Shown here piece after piece: positions 56,429-64,000 of a stretch of DNA of 64,000 nucleotides. The notes beneath the pieces were generated by a model. The model was given only the letters and a program-made list of their open reading frames with translations. It was not told the DNA's origin and did not search any database. The position numbers and the translations under genes were made by a program. Source of the stretch: Spongiibacteraceae bacterium. GTDB taxonomy: Bacteria > Pseudomonadota > Gammaproteobacteria > Pseudomonadales > Dasaniaceae. Location: contig JANQLG010000001.1 in assembly GCA_028280715.1 (NCBI GenBank), positions 1-64,000 on the forward strand, in the 5' to 3' direction. Position 1 is the stretch's first letter. Each line of letters starts with the position of its first letter.

Positions 56429-57646
56429 TTAAGCCAACATCTTTTTCACTTTCTGCAGCGCTTCAAATAAGATATCCACTTCCTGCAGTGTGTTATAAAT
56501 CGAGAAGGATGCCCTGGCTGTACCCGGCACACCTAATCTGCCCATCAGCGGTTCAGCACAATGATGCCCAGTGCGAATAGCTATACCCTGCCTATCCAGT
56601 AAAAAACCAATATCAGCAGGATGACCAGACTCTATAGCAAAACTCAACACGCCGGTTTTGTTTTTTGCATTGCCAATAATCGTTAGACCATCAAAAGCTT
56701 CAGCCTGCTCAGTGGCGCTGGCAATTAACATCGCCTCATGTTGTTTCACCGCTTCCATATCCAATGAATCAAACCAGCGAATAGCCTCACCCATTCCAAT
56801 CGCTCCAGCGATATGCGGCGTACCCGCTTCAAAACGGTAAGGTAATTCATTCCATACAGCATCTTGGTAGGTGACAACCTGAATCATTTCACCCCCCGTT
56901 TGCCATACAGGCCATTCTTTCAATAGCGCCTCTTTTCCCCATAGAGCACCAATGCCGGTAGGACCAAACACTTTGTGACCAGAGAAGGCATAAAAATCAC
57001 AGCCAATATCCTGTACGTTCACCATGCCGTGGGCAACACCCTGCGCCCCATCGATCAGGACTAACGCACCCACCGCCTTGGCCTTGGCGGTAAGAGATTT
57101 AATCGGATTAATGGTACCCAAAGCATTGGATACATGTGCCATAGCTACCAGTTTGGTTTTACTGCTTAACTTGGCATCGAAATCATCGATATCCAACTCA
57201 CCGTCTTCATTAATCATTGCTACTTGCAGACTAGCACCCGTTTTTTTGCAGGCCTGCTGCCATGGAATCAAATTGGCGTGGTGCTCCATTTGTGTCACCA
57301 ACACCTCATCGCCTGGTTGTAGCTGTTGGCTCAGACCGTTGGCAACGATGTTAATCGCCTCGGTGGTACCACTAGTCCAAATTACCTCTTGTCTTACTGA
57401 GGCATTAATAAATTTGGCGATAATATCTCTGGCACCTTCATAACGACGGGTCGCTTCATCGGCCAAAAAATGCGCGCCACGATGCACATTGGAATTACAG
57501 GTGCTGTAGTAATCCACCAACGCATCAATAACGCACTGTGGTTTTTGGGTTGTGGCAGCATTATCAAGATAAACCAGCGATTTGCCGTCTACCTCGCGGG
57601 ACAGAATAGGAAATTGCTGACGAATAGATTCTACATCGAAATTCAT
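56429..57646 (-). CDS. sufS: SufS cysteine desulfurase (group II)
   Basis: A 405-residue PLP enzyme that takes sulfur from cysteine. It starts MNFDVESIRQQFPILSREV, has the PLP lysine in SGHKVFGPTG and the catalytic cysteine in RTGHHCAEPL, and matches SufS, not IscS. It hands sulfur to SufE, encoded three genes downstream. I used the ATG at 57646, the family start. A GTG at 57685 overlaps the sufD stop (GTGA) and could be used, adding 13 residues. Confidence 0.94.
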   Translation of the reverse strand: MNFDVESIRQQFPILSREVDGKSLVYLDNAATTQKPQCVIDALVDYYSTCNSNVHRGAHFLADEATRRYEGARDIIAKFINASVRQEVIWTSGTTEAINIVANGLSQQLQPGDEVLVTQMEHHANLIPWQQACKKTGASLQVAMINEDGELDIDDFDAKLSSKTKLVAMAHVSNALGTINPIKSLTAKAKAVGALVLIDGAQGVAHGMVNVQDIGCDFYAFSGHKVFGPTGIGALWGKEALLKEWPVWQTGGEMIQVVTYQDAVWNELPYRFEAGTPHIAGAIGMGEAIRWFDSLDMEAVKQHEAMLIASATEQAEAFDGLTIIGNAKNKTGVLSFAIESGHPADIGFLLDRQGIAIRTGHHCAEPLMGRLGVPGTARASFSIYNTLQEVDILFEALQKVKKMLA

Positions 57647-57681
57647 GACAACTTTCTCTAATGCTTCGCTCTTCATCAACT

Positions 57682-58956
57682 TCACTTAACATCCATATTG
57701 GCAAAACGCTCGCGCAGCTGTGGGCGCAACCACTCAGCCAATATTTGATTTGGCATTTGGTCAACCAATTCATTGATAAAACCAAAGCTCAACATAACTT
57801 GAGCCTGTGCTCGACTGATGCCCCGCGACTGCAAATAATACAAACCGGATTTATCAATTTCTGCTACCGTGGCACCGTGTGCACAGCGTACATCGTCGGC
57901 ATAAATTTCCAGCTCTGGCTTGGTATTCACTTCTGCTTCGTTACTCATCAACAGGTTACGATTATTCAACTCCGCTAAGGTTTTTTGCGCGTCGCGATGG
58001 ATATGAATACGACCATTAAATACTGCGCGTGCTTTATCGGCGACAATACCGCGAACATTTTCTTCGGTGATACAATGTGGAACCGCGTGCTCGATAGTGC
58101 TATGCAAATCAAACAGCTCATTATTATCCAATAAATAAATCGCGTTTAGTTTGGCTTCGGCATATTCCCCCGCATGATGCACATCGACATCAACGCGTGA
58201 TAGCTGACTACCAAAACCAACAACCGTACTGTTCAAACGAGAGCGATTGCCCAATTTAAAATGACTGCCACCTACCACCATCGCGGCCGAGGTTTGCAGC
58301 GCAAAGCGATAATGCTCTAGTTGCGCGTTATCAGCCACATCATATTCGGCAACACCAGTATTAAAACAGGCATCATTACCGACATATTGCTCAATCACTG
58401 CTAGCGACGAAGATTCACCCAACTTAACCTGTAGCCGTGTATGCGCTTCTGTACTATTATTAATAGCACTAACGATTCGTATAGGCTGCAAAATTGTCGC
58501 GCCTGCAGCCACTTCAATCACCAGCCCTTGCGTTGCTAACACATCATTAATCAAACCAAATAAATGTCTTTCTGGTTTGATGGCAGCAAAATCTCCCAAC
58601 ACATCCGATTGCTTCCCTTCAGGTAAATCAGGCAACGAATAGATAGACAAACCTTCAGGCAGTTCATCCAATACAGCAGCTGACTGTAAAACCCCATCGA
58701 CAAAAATTAAATCGATGCTGTCTAAACCGGCAATGGCCAAATCAGCAATGAATTCAGAAGGAGCCGCTTCATTGGCTGCAGGCAATCCTGACTCAAAGGT
58801 ATCCAGCGCATGCAAGGGCGTGTATTTCCAGTCCTCCGTTTTACGCGTAGGCCACTGCCTCTCCTTCAGCAACGCGAGTGAAGATTGACGCTTGGGCGAC
58901 AACCAGTCGTTTACTGAATCGGCGCGATCTAATACTTGGCCAAACCAGTTACTCAT
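57682..58956 (-). CDS. sufD: SufD scaffold component
   Basis: A 424-residue member of the SufB/SufD family, with the typical beta-helix region (DIHHAGEYAEAKLNAIYLL-like; FNGRIHIHRDAQKT) and a late cysteine and histidine in DVRCAHGATVA. SufD pairs with SufB and SufC in the scaffold that builds Fe-S clusters. The first 90 residues are the less conserved N-terminal domain. Its ATG overlaps the sufC stop by four bases, so translation is probably coupled. Confidence 0.94.
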   Translation of the reverse strand: MSNWFGQVLDRADSVNDWLSPKRQSSLALLKERQWPTRKTEDWKYTPLHALDTFESGLPAANEAAPSEFIADLAIAGLDSIDLIFVDGVLQSAAVLDELPEGLSIYSLPDLPEGKQSDVLGDFAAIKPERHLFGLINDVLATQGLVIEVAAGATILQPIRIVSAINNSTEAHTRLQVKLGESSSLAVIEQYVGNDACFNTGVAEYDVADNAQLEHYRFALQTSAAMVVGGSHFKLGNRSRLNSTVVGFGSQLSRVDVDVHHAGEYAEAKLNAIYLLDNNELFDLHSTIEHAVPHCITEENVRGIVADKARAVFNGRIHIHRDAQKTLAELNNRNLLMSNEAEVNTKPELEIYADDVRCAHGATVAEIDKSGLYYLQSRGISRAQAQVMLSFGFINELVDQMPNQILAEWLRPQLRERFANMDVK

Positions 58957-59729
58957 GCAGACTGCTCCTGAGCTGCACCGACGGCACGCTGTTCTTTAAG
59001 CCAGGCATAGCCTTGATCTTCCAGCTCCTGCGCCAGTGACGCATCACCACTTTTTACGATCTTGCCATCTGACAATACATGTACAAAATCCGGCTTAATG
59101 TGATCTAACAAGCGCTGGTAGTGAGTCACCACAATAAAACTGCGATCAGGCGAACGCTGACTGTTTACGCCTTCTGCAACCACTTGCAAAGCATCAATAT
59201 CCAAACCTGAATCCGACTCATCTAAAATGCACACCTTAGGCTTCAGCAGTAGCATCTGCATAATTTCGTTGCGTTTTTTCTCACCGCCAGAAAAACCTTC
59301 GTTAACGCCACGCTTGAGAAAATCCACTGGCAGATGTACCTGTTTGCAGGCTTCTCTTGCCAGTTTTAAAAAATCCTTTGAACTAACTGGCTCTTCACCG
59401 TCAGCTTCACGCTGTGCATCGACTGCCGCTTTCATGAACTCCAGGTTGCTAACGCCAGGAATTTCTACCGGATATTGAAAAGCCAAAAATAAACCGGCGC
59501 GTGCACGCTCTTCTGCTTCCAACTCTAGCAAGTCGACGCCATTGAGAGTGACTGCGCCCTCTTCCACTTCATAGCCTTCACGACCAGACACCACATAACC
59601 CATAGTGCTTTTACCGGCGCCATTAGGGCCCATAATGGCATGAACTTCGCCGGGTTTAATTTCAAGATCCAGACCTTTTAAGATGGTCTTATCTTCAACA
59701 CTGGCATGTAAATTTTTAATCGATAACAT
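58953..59729 (-). CDS. sufC: SufC ATPase of the SUF scaffold
   Basis: A 258-residue ABC-type ATPase without membrane partner: Walker A GPNGAGKST, signature FSGGEKKRNE, Walker B CILDESDSGLD. It drives the SufBCD complex. The ATG at 59729 is preceded by AAGAG. A TTG two codons upstream (59735) is less likely. Confidence 0.95.
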   Translation of the reverse strand: MLSIKNLHASVEDKTILKGLDLEIKPGEVHAIMGPNGAGKSTMGYVVSGREGYEVEEGAVTLNGVDLLELEAEERARAGLFLAFQYPVEIPGVSNLEFMKAAVDAQREADGEEPVSSKDFLKLAREACKQVHLPVDFLKRGVNEGFSGGEKKRNEIMQMLLLKPKVCILDESDSGLDIDALQVVAEGVNSQRSPDRSFIVVTHYQRLLDHIKPDFVHVLSDGKIVKSGDASLAQELEDQGYAWLKEQRAVGAAQEQSA

Positions 59730-59752
59730 ATTCAAAACTCTTTTCAGGTGCC

Positions 59753-61189
59753 TTAGCCAACTGATCCTTCCAAACTAATCTCAAGTAGCTTGCCCGCTTC
59801 AACCGCAAATTCCATGGGCAGCTCTTTAAATACTTCTTTACAAAATCCATTCACAATCATCGACACCGCCTTTTCAGGATCAAGGCCGCGCTGCTGACAT
59901 AAAAACATCTGATCGTCTGACACTTTTGATGTGGTGGCTTCGTGCTCGACGATGGCACTGGCATTTTTACTTTCTACATAAGGGAAGGTATGCGCGCCAC
60001 ATTGATCGCCGATCAGCAGAGAATCACACTGCGTAAAATTACGTGCACCTTCTGCTCGCGGTCCCATCCTCACTAAACCGCGATAGCTGTTATTGCTATG
60101 CCCAGCAGATATACCCTTAGAAATAATGGTCGAACGGGTATTTTTTCCCAGGTGAATCATTTTGGTTCCGGTATCTGCCTGTTGCATACCGCGCGTTAAA
60201 GCCACGGAATAAAACTCACCAATACTGTTATCACCACGCAAAATGCAGCTCGGGTATTTCCAGGTAACCGCTGAGCCGGTTTCTACCTGAGTCCAGGAAA
60301 TCTTGGCCGAGGTATGACAAACACCGCGCTTGGTAACAAAGTTATAAATACCACCTTTGCCCTCTTCATCACCAGGGTACCAGTTCTGTACAGTGGAATA
60401 TTTTATTTCCGCATCATCCAACGCCACTAGCTCAACCACGGCTGCATGCAACTGATTTTCATCACGCTGCGGAGCGGTACAACCTTCCAGATAACTAACA
60501 TGACTGCCTTCATCAGCAACAATCAAAGTGCGCTCAAACTGCCCGGTGTTTTGTTCATTAATTCTAAAATAGGTCGACAACTCCATCGGACAACGAGTGC
60601 CCTTAGGTATATAAACAAAGGAACCATCGGTAAACACGGCAGAATTGAGTGCCGCATAATAGTTGTCACGCTGAGGAACAACTGTGCCTAAATATTTTTT
60701 AACGAGTTCGGGGTACTCGTGAACCGCCTCTGAAATAGGACAGAAAATAACACCGGCTTCTGCCAGTTTTTCGCGAAAAGTTGTCACAACAGAAACAGAA
60801 TCAAACACCGCATCGACAGCGACGCCAGCCAGCATTTGTTGCTCAACTAATGGAATACCCAACTTGTCATAAGTGGCCAACAGTTCTGGATCAACCTCAT
60901 CTAATGATTTAGGTTTGTCAGCCATGCTTTTGGGAGCGGAGTAATAGGAAATCTCCTGAAAATCGATTTTTGGATAACTAACGTGAGCCCACTCTGGCTC
61001 TTCCATTTCCTGCCAGATACGAAAGGCCTGTAGTCGCCATTCCAGCATCCACTCGGGTTCATTTTTTATAGCAGAAATTCGACGAATGACATCTTCATTC
61101 AATCCAGGTTCAAAGGTATCGGATTGAATATCCGAGACAAAACCTGCCTCGTATTCGCGTTTTAATGCCTGATTAATTTCTTCCGTCAT
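59753..61189 (-). CDS. sufB: SufB scaffold protein
   Basis: A 478-residue SufB, the main scaffold on which the cluster is built: [40 protein letters not shown], and late [18 protein letters not shown]. The length suits the family. The gene follows the IscS-like desulfurase by 25 bases and precedes sufC. Confidence 0.95.
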   Translation of the reverse strand: MTEEINQALKREYEAGFVSDIQSDTFEPGLNEDVIRRISAIKNEPEWMLEWRLQAFRIWQEMEEPEWAHVSYPKIDFQEISYYSAPKSMADKPKSLDEVDPELLATYDKLGIPLVEQQMLAGVAVDAVFDSVSVVTTFREKLAEAGVIFCPISEAVHEYPELVKKYLGTVVPQRDNYYAALNSAVFTDGSFVYIPKGTRCPMELSTYFRINEQNTGQFERTLIVADEGSHVSYLEGCTAPQRDENQLHAAVVELVALDDAEIKYSTVQNWYPGDEEGKGGIYNFVTKRGVCHTSAKISWTQVETGSAVTWKYPSCILRGDNSIGEFYSVALTRGMQQADTGTKMIHLGKNTRSTIISKGISAGHSNNSYRGLVRMGPRAEGARNFTQCDSLLIGDQCGAHTFPYVESKNASAIVEHEATTSKVSDDQMFLCQQRGLDPEKAVSMIVNGFCKEVFKELPMEFAVEAGKLLEISLEGSVG

Positions 61190-61214
61190 AGTTCTAACTC
61201 TATTCTCGTGCCAC

Positions 61215-62363
61215 CTATACCGCTTGTTTCAATTCGGTATAAATAGTTCTGATATGAGCAATAGCCTGTTCAATATCTTCAGTCGTGGTAAAACGACCAA
61301 GGGAAATTCTGATGGAACTGAGCGCATCTTCATCGCTAAGCCCGATTGCTTTTAATACATAGGAAGGATCGAGACTCGCTGAAGTACAAGCCGACCCCGA
61401 TGACACTGCTAATTCACGCAATGACAACAACAAGGTTTCGCCATCGACGCCACTAAAACAGACATTTAAATGACCTGGCGTAACCACACCGCTACCGTTT
61501 CTAAAAACGCCGGGTAAATCCGCAATGCCCTGCCATAACCGGTCACGCAGCGCTGCAGTTTTCAACGCTTCCTGTTCAAAATCATCCTTCGCAATTTGAG
61601 CAGCGATGCCCATTCCCACTAACTGATGCGTTGCCAATGTTCCGGAGCGCATTCCACGCTCATGACCACCGCCGTGAATAATAGGCTTTAACTGATGCTG
61701 AATGGATCGTTTTACATAAAGAGCACCAGCACCCTTCGGTCCATAAAATTTATGTCCCGACAGACTCATCAAATCTACTTGCAATGTCTCCACATCGACC
61801 GACATTTTTCCAGCAGACTGTGCTGCATCTACGTGAAATAACACATCCTTTTGACGACAAAGTTTGCCAATTTCAGCAATGGGATTGATCACACCGATTT
61901 CGTTATTCACATGCATCAGACTCACTAGACGTGTATCTTCACGCATCGCTGCCTGCACCTGATCAACACTGATCAAACCATCGCTACCCGGCGTCAACCA
62001 AGTCACTTCCACGCCCTGCTGTTCTAACCAAAGCACTGGATCGATTACCGCTTTATGCTCAATCACTGATGTAATGATATGACCTTTATACCCACTCCCT
62101 TCAAACAAGCCTTTAAGTGCCAGATTGTTAGACTCCGTAGCACCGCTGGTCCATACCACTTCACGCGCATCGCAGTTAAGCAACGTTGCAACATGTCGAC
62201 GAGCCAACTCCACCTGTTCCTCTGCCTGCCAACCGTAAAAATGAGAACGCGAAGCGGGATTAGCAAAGATGCCCTCCATCGTCAGGCAACCTGCCATCGC
62301 CTCGGCAACGCGGGCGTCAACTGGCGTAGTCGCTGCATAATCCAGATAGATAGGCATGGTCAT
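61215..62363 (-). CDS. IscS/NifS-type cysteine desulfurase (group I)
   Basis: A 382-residue PLP enzyme of the IscS/NifS group: [12 protein letters not shown] at the start, [13 protein letters not shown] with the PLP lysine, and [14 protein letters not shown] with the mobile catalytic cysteine. It is somewhat shorter than E. coli IscS (about 404). It sits directly after iscR, where iscS is found in isc operons, but the next genes are suf, not iscU. A role in tRNA thiolation as well as in the SUF pathway is likely. An ATG two codons later is the other possible start. Confidence 0.9.
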   Translation of the reverse strand: MTMPIYLDYAATTPVDARVAEAMAGCLTMEGIFANPASRSHFYGWQAEEQVELARRHVATLLNCDAREVVWTSGATESNNLALKGLFEGSGYKGHIITSVIEHKAVIDPVLWLEQQGVEVTWLTPGSDGLISVDQVQAAMREDTRLVSLMHVNNEIGVINPIAEIGKLCRQKDVLFHVDAAQSAGKMSVDVETLQVDLMSLSGHKFYGPKGAGALYVKRSIQHQLKPIIHGGGHERGMRSGTLATHQLVGMGIAAQIAKDDFEQEALKTAALRDRLWQGIADLPGVFRNGSGVVTPGHLNVCFSGVDGETLLLSLRELAVSSGSACTSASLDPSYVLKAIGLSDEDALSSIRISLGRFTTTEDIEQAIAHIRTIYTELKQAV

Positions 62364-62405
62364 CGTTAAACTATATCTCTACTGTATATCTCTAACTTAT
62401 TGCCG

Positions 62406-62888
62406 TTACGCAACCGTAGATACAGGAATATTGGATTCCTGCTTCTCGCGCTCACGCCGGTGCTGACGTTCAGATACATCTTGCACTTCACGCCTGGTCA
62501 CTAAACTGGCCAAGCTGATTTCAGATAAAAATTTATGAATTTGTTCGCTCAGATCACACCATAGATGGTGCGTGAGGCACACTTCACCGGACTGGCAATC
62601 CGCTTGACCACCGCAACCGGTTGCATCAACTTCTTCATTAACCGCATCGATGATCTGCGCAACAAAAATCTCTGCGCTGTTACGGCTTAGCAAATAGCCA
62701 CCACCTGGACCGCGCACACTGACCACCAGGTCGTTGCGCCGTAATTTGGAGAATAGTTGTTCCAGATATGACAGTGATATTTCCTGACGATTGGAAATAT
62801 CCGCCAGGCTAATTGGTCCGGATTCAGCATGAATAGCCAAATCCAACATCGCAGTTACTGCATATCTGCCTTTCGTTGTCAGTCGCAT
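62406..62888 (-). CDS. iscR: IscR, Fe-S sensing Rrf2-type regulator
   Basis: A 160-residue winged-helix protein beginning [18 protein letters not shown]. The cluster ligands stand at exactly the E. coli positions: Cys92, Cys98, Cys104 and His107. With its [2Fe-2S] cluster IscR represses the operon through type-1 sites; a matching site lies upstream. It heads the operon iscR-desulfurase-sufBCDS-A-type carrier-sufT-sufE. A GTG three codons upstream (62897) is the alternative start. The tail after residue 140 is charged and longer than needed for DNA binding. Confidence 0.95.
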   Translation of the reverse strand: MRLTTKGRYAVTAMLDLAIHAESGPISLADISNRQEISLSYLEQLFSKLRRNDLVVSVRGPGGGYLLSRNSAEIFVAQIIDAVNEEVDATGCGGQADCQSGEVCLTHHLWCDLSEQIHKFLSEISLASLVTRREVQDVSERQHRREREKQESNIPVSTVA

Positions 62889-62955
62889 ATCAAACACTCA
62901 CAGCAGTGGAAGGTGCACCAACTATGCAATAACCCAGCAAAACAGTCAAGTATTT

Positions 62956-62985
62956 ATCCTACTAATTTAGTAGGTTTTTGTTCAG
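62956..62985 (-). promoter_or_regulatory. Candidate iscR-suf promoter overlapping the IscR site
   Basis: On the minus strand CTGAAC (62985-62980), an 18-base spacer and TAGGAT (62961-62956) form a weak promoter. The IscR palindrome fills most of the spacer and the -10, so binding would block polymerase. Confidence 0.45.
62958..62974. promoter_or_regulatory. IscR type-1 binding site
   Basis: CCTACTAA-A-TTAGTAGG is a perfect palindrome with 8-base arms. Against the type-1 consensus core (YYGACTRWWWYAGTCRR) it differs only in the symmetric G-to-T and C-to-A pair. It lies about 70 bases before the iscR start, the right place for autoregulation of the operon. Confidence 0.7.
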
Positions 62986-63033
62986 TAGATTTTATCGAAA
63001 GGGCCCGCCATTGTGGTCAAGCGAGTGCGGCGC

Positions 63034-63061
63034 ATTATACAGAAATAAAATAATCACACAA
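63034..63061 (-). promoter_or_regulatory. Candidate distal promoter of iscR-suf, rrn-like -10
   Basis: A perfect -10 TATAAT (63039-63034) followed by GCGCCGC, and a weak -35 TTGTGT (63061-63056) at 16 bases. The -10 and discriminator are the same as in the rrn promoters at the left of the window. It lies between the trmJ stop and the IscR site, so it could give IscR-independent transcription. Confidence 0.45.
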
Positions 63062-63072
63062 TTTACAAATGG

Positions 63073-63840
63073 TTAAGTATCGTTGTCGCGTGCCTTCTGC
63101 ACCCACTTTTGGGTTGTACTGAGAATACCTCTCATCATCTGAACTTCCAGGTCATCCAACCTGATCCGGCTATACATCCGGCGCAGACGGTTCATCAGTT
63201 GTTTAGGCGCTTCAGGTTTAAGGAATTCCATATCAATCAAAGTCTGTTCCAAGTGAGTAAAGAGTCTCTCCACTTCATCATTGGTGGCTAAACGTGTATC
63301 CCACTCAGCCATTTCATCTGCTGTCAGCGAGTCAGCAATAGCAGCCATTCTTAACTCATAACACAACACCTGCACCGCCATTCCCAGGTTTAGTGAGCTA
63401 TAGGCTTCGCTGGTAGGAATATTGACATGCAAATTACAACGTTGCAGTTCTTCATTAGTCATTCCCCGGTCTTCCCGGCCAAACACCAGAGCGACTTTAT
63501 GCTGTGGTAGCTCTGGTACTATCTTTTCAGCACACACCCGAGGATTCACCAACGGCCAGGGAATACGACGTCCACGCGCACTGGTGCCAACCACTAAACC
63601 GCAATCGGCAATGGCTTCTTCGAAGGTTTCCACCACTGTCGCGTTATCTAAAATGTCGACAGCGCTGGCCGCGCGCCACACTGCACGCTCGTGCGGATAC
63701 TGCTGAGGTGCAACCAGGCACAAATCAGAAATTCCCATATTTTTCATCGCTCGGGCGACAGCGCCAATATTACCTGGATGGGAGGTGTTGATAAGAACAA
63801 TGCGGGCGTTAGATAGAAAAGCTGGTTCAGTCACAGTCAC
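63073..63840 (-). CDS. trmJ: TrmJ, tRNA (Cm32/Um32) 2'-O-methyltransferase
   Basis: A 255-residue SPOUT methyltransferase. It has NTSHPGNIGAVARAMKNMG near the start, ALVFGREDRGMTNEEL and a SAM-binding knot with PTSEAYSSLNLGMAVQ. TrmJ methylates position 32 of the tRNA anticodon loop. In many gammaproteobacteria it lies between suhB and iscR, as here. Its start is divergent from suhB. Confidence 0.95.
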   Translation of the reverse strand: MTVTEPAFLSNARIVLINTSHPGNIGAVARAMKNMGISDLCLVAPQQYPHERAVWRAASAVDILDNATVVETFEEAIADCGLVVGTSARGRRIPWPLVNPRVCAEKIVPELPQHKVALVFGREDRGMTNEELQRCNLHVNIPTSEAYSSLNLGMAVQVLCYELRMAAIADSLTADEMAEWDTRLATNDEVERLFTHLEQTLIDMEFLKPEAPKQLMNRLRRMYSRIRLDDLEVQMMRGILSTTQKWVQKARDNDT

Positions 63841-63916
63841 TCTTCACTTAGTAAGTATCAAAAGTTGGCAGGCGCGGGAGTTTAGCAAATATCTATCGCC
63901 GACCCTAGCAGGCTGA

Positions 63917-63922
63917 TATAAT
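63917..63922 (+). promoter_or_regulatory. Candidate -10 element of suhB
   Basis: TATAAT followed by CCGCCGCC, about 55 bases upstream of the suhB start. The -35 is not clear (weak TATCGC at 17 bases). Confidence 0.4.
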
Positions 63923-63977
63923 CCGCCGCCTGTTCGAATCCCCCCATTTTATGCAATACGTTATATAAGGTCAGCCC

Positions 63978-64000
63978 ATGGAACCCATGCTCAACATTGC
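63978..64000 (+). CDS. suhB: SuhB, inositol monophosphatase family (5' end only)
   Basis: The frame ATG GAA CCC ATG CTC AAC ATT reads M-E-P-M-L-N-I, the conserved SuhB N-terminus (E. coli MHPMLNIAV). AAGG lies seven bases before the ATG. It is divergent from trmJ in the usual arrangement. SuhB is an inositol-phosphate phosphatase that also takes part in rRNA antitermination. The gene is cut by the window end after seven codons. Confidence 0.75.

Noticed and set aside
1..64000. tRNA genes, CRISPR arrays, complete insertion sequences, prophage genes
   Set aside because: None seen on reading both strands; a tRNAscan or IS search would settle this.

Overview
The window reads as a chromosomal segment of a marine-type gammaproteobacterium. 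Three blocks support this: the order rrn-msrQ-msrP-pssA-ilvHI known from Pseudomonas relatives, the block trmJ-iscR-...-ndk-rlmN-pilW-rodZ-ispG-hisS-yfgM-bamB-der, and a suhB start at the right edge. Moderate GC, a TonB receptor next to a VolA-like surface lipase, and a SUF module sitting in the ISC position suggest an oligotrophic marine gammaproteobacterium (Cellvibrionales/Spongiibacteraceae-like). The genus cannot be told from sequence alone.

Layout. 1-335: tandem promoters and boxB/boxA leader of an rRNA operon running leftwards off the window. 336-8505: methionine sulfoxide repair (msrPQ), phosphatidylserine synthase (pssA), and branched-chain amino acid synthesis (ilvY, divergent ilvC, then ilvIH behind a long, strongly folded leader). 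8506-11010: a DUF4124 protein, three related small secreted proteins and a lipoprotein, with REP-like repeats in the spacers. 11010-18444: a CdiA/FHA-type secreted system split over two reading frames, followed by a likely immunity gene. 18834-30997: envelope genes (esterase-like phytase lipoprotein, RND pump and adaptor, VolA-like lipase, TonB receptor).

31605-46714: an FtsH-type protease and a Na/Pi transporter, then a thiolase-like protein and two acyl-CoA dehydrogenases, a NADAR protein, HDOD-sthA, truC, a thioredoxin-like lipoprotein, a truncated haemoglobin, and der. 46826-54733: a conserved housekeeping run (bamB, yfgM, hisS, ispG, rodZ, pilW, rlmN, ndk). 54994-62888: Fe-S cluster assembly (iscR, an IscS-like desulfurase, sufBCDS, an A-type carrier, sufT, sufE), read as one leftward operon behind an IscR type-1 site. 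63073-64000: trmJ and the first codons of suhB.

The most interesting parts are the split CdiA-like pair with its toxin tail and candidate immunity gene, the structured ilvIH leader, the SUF-for-ISC swap under IscR, and the enteric-type ilvYC pair placed inside a Pseudomonas-like gene order. No tRNA gene, CRISPR array or complete insertion sequence was seen.
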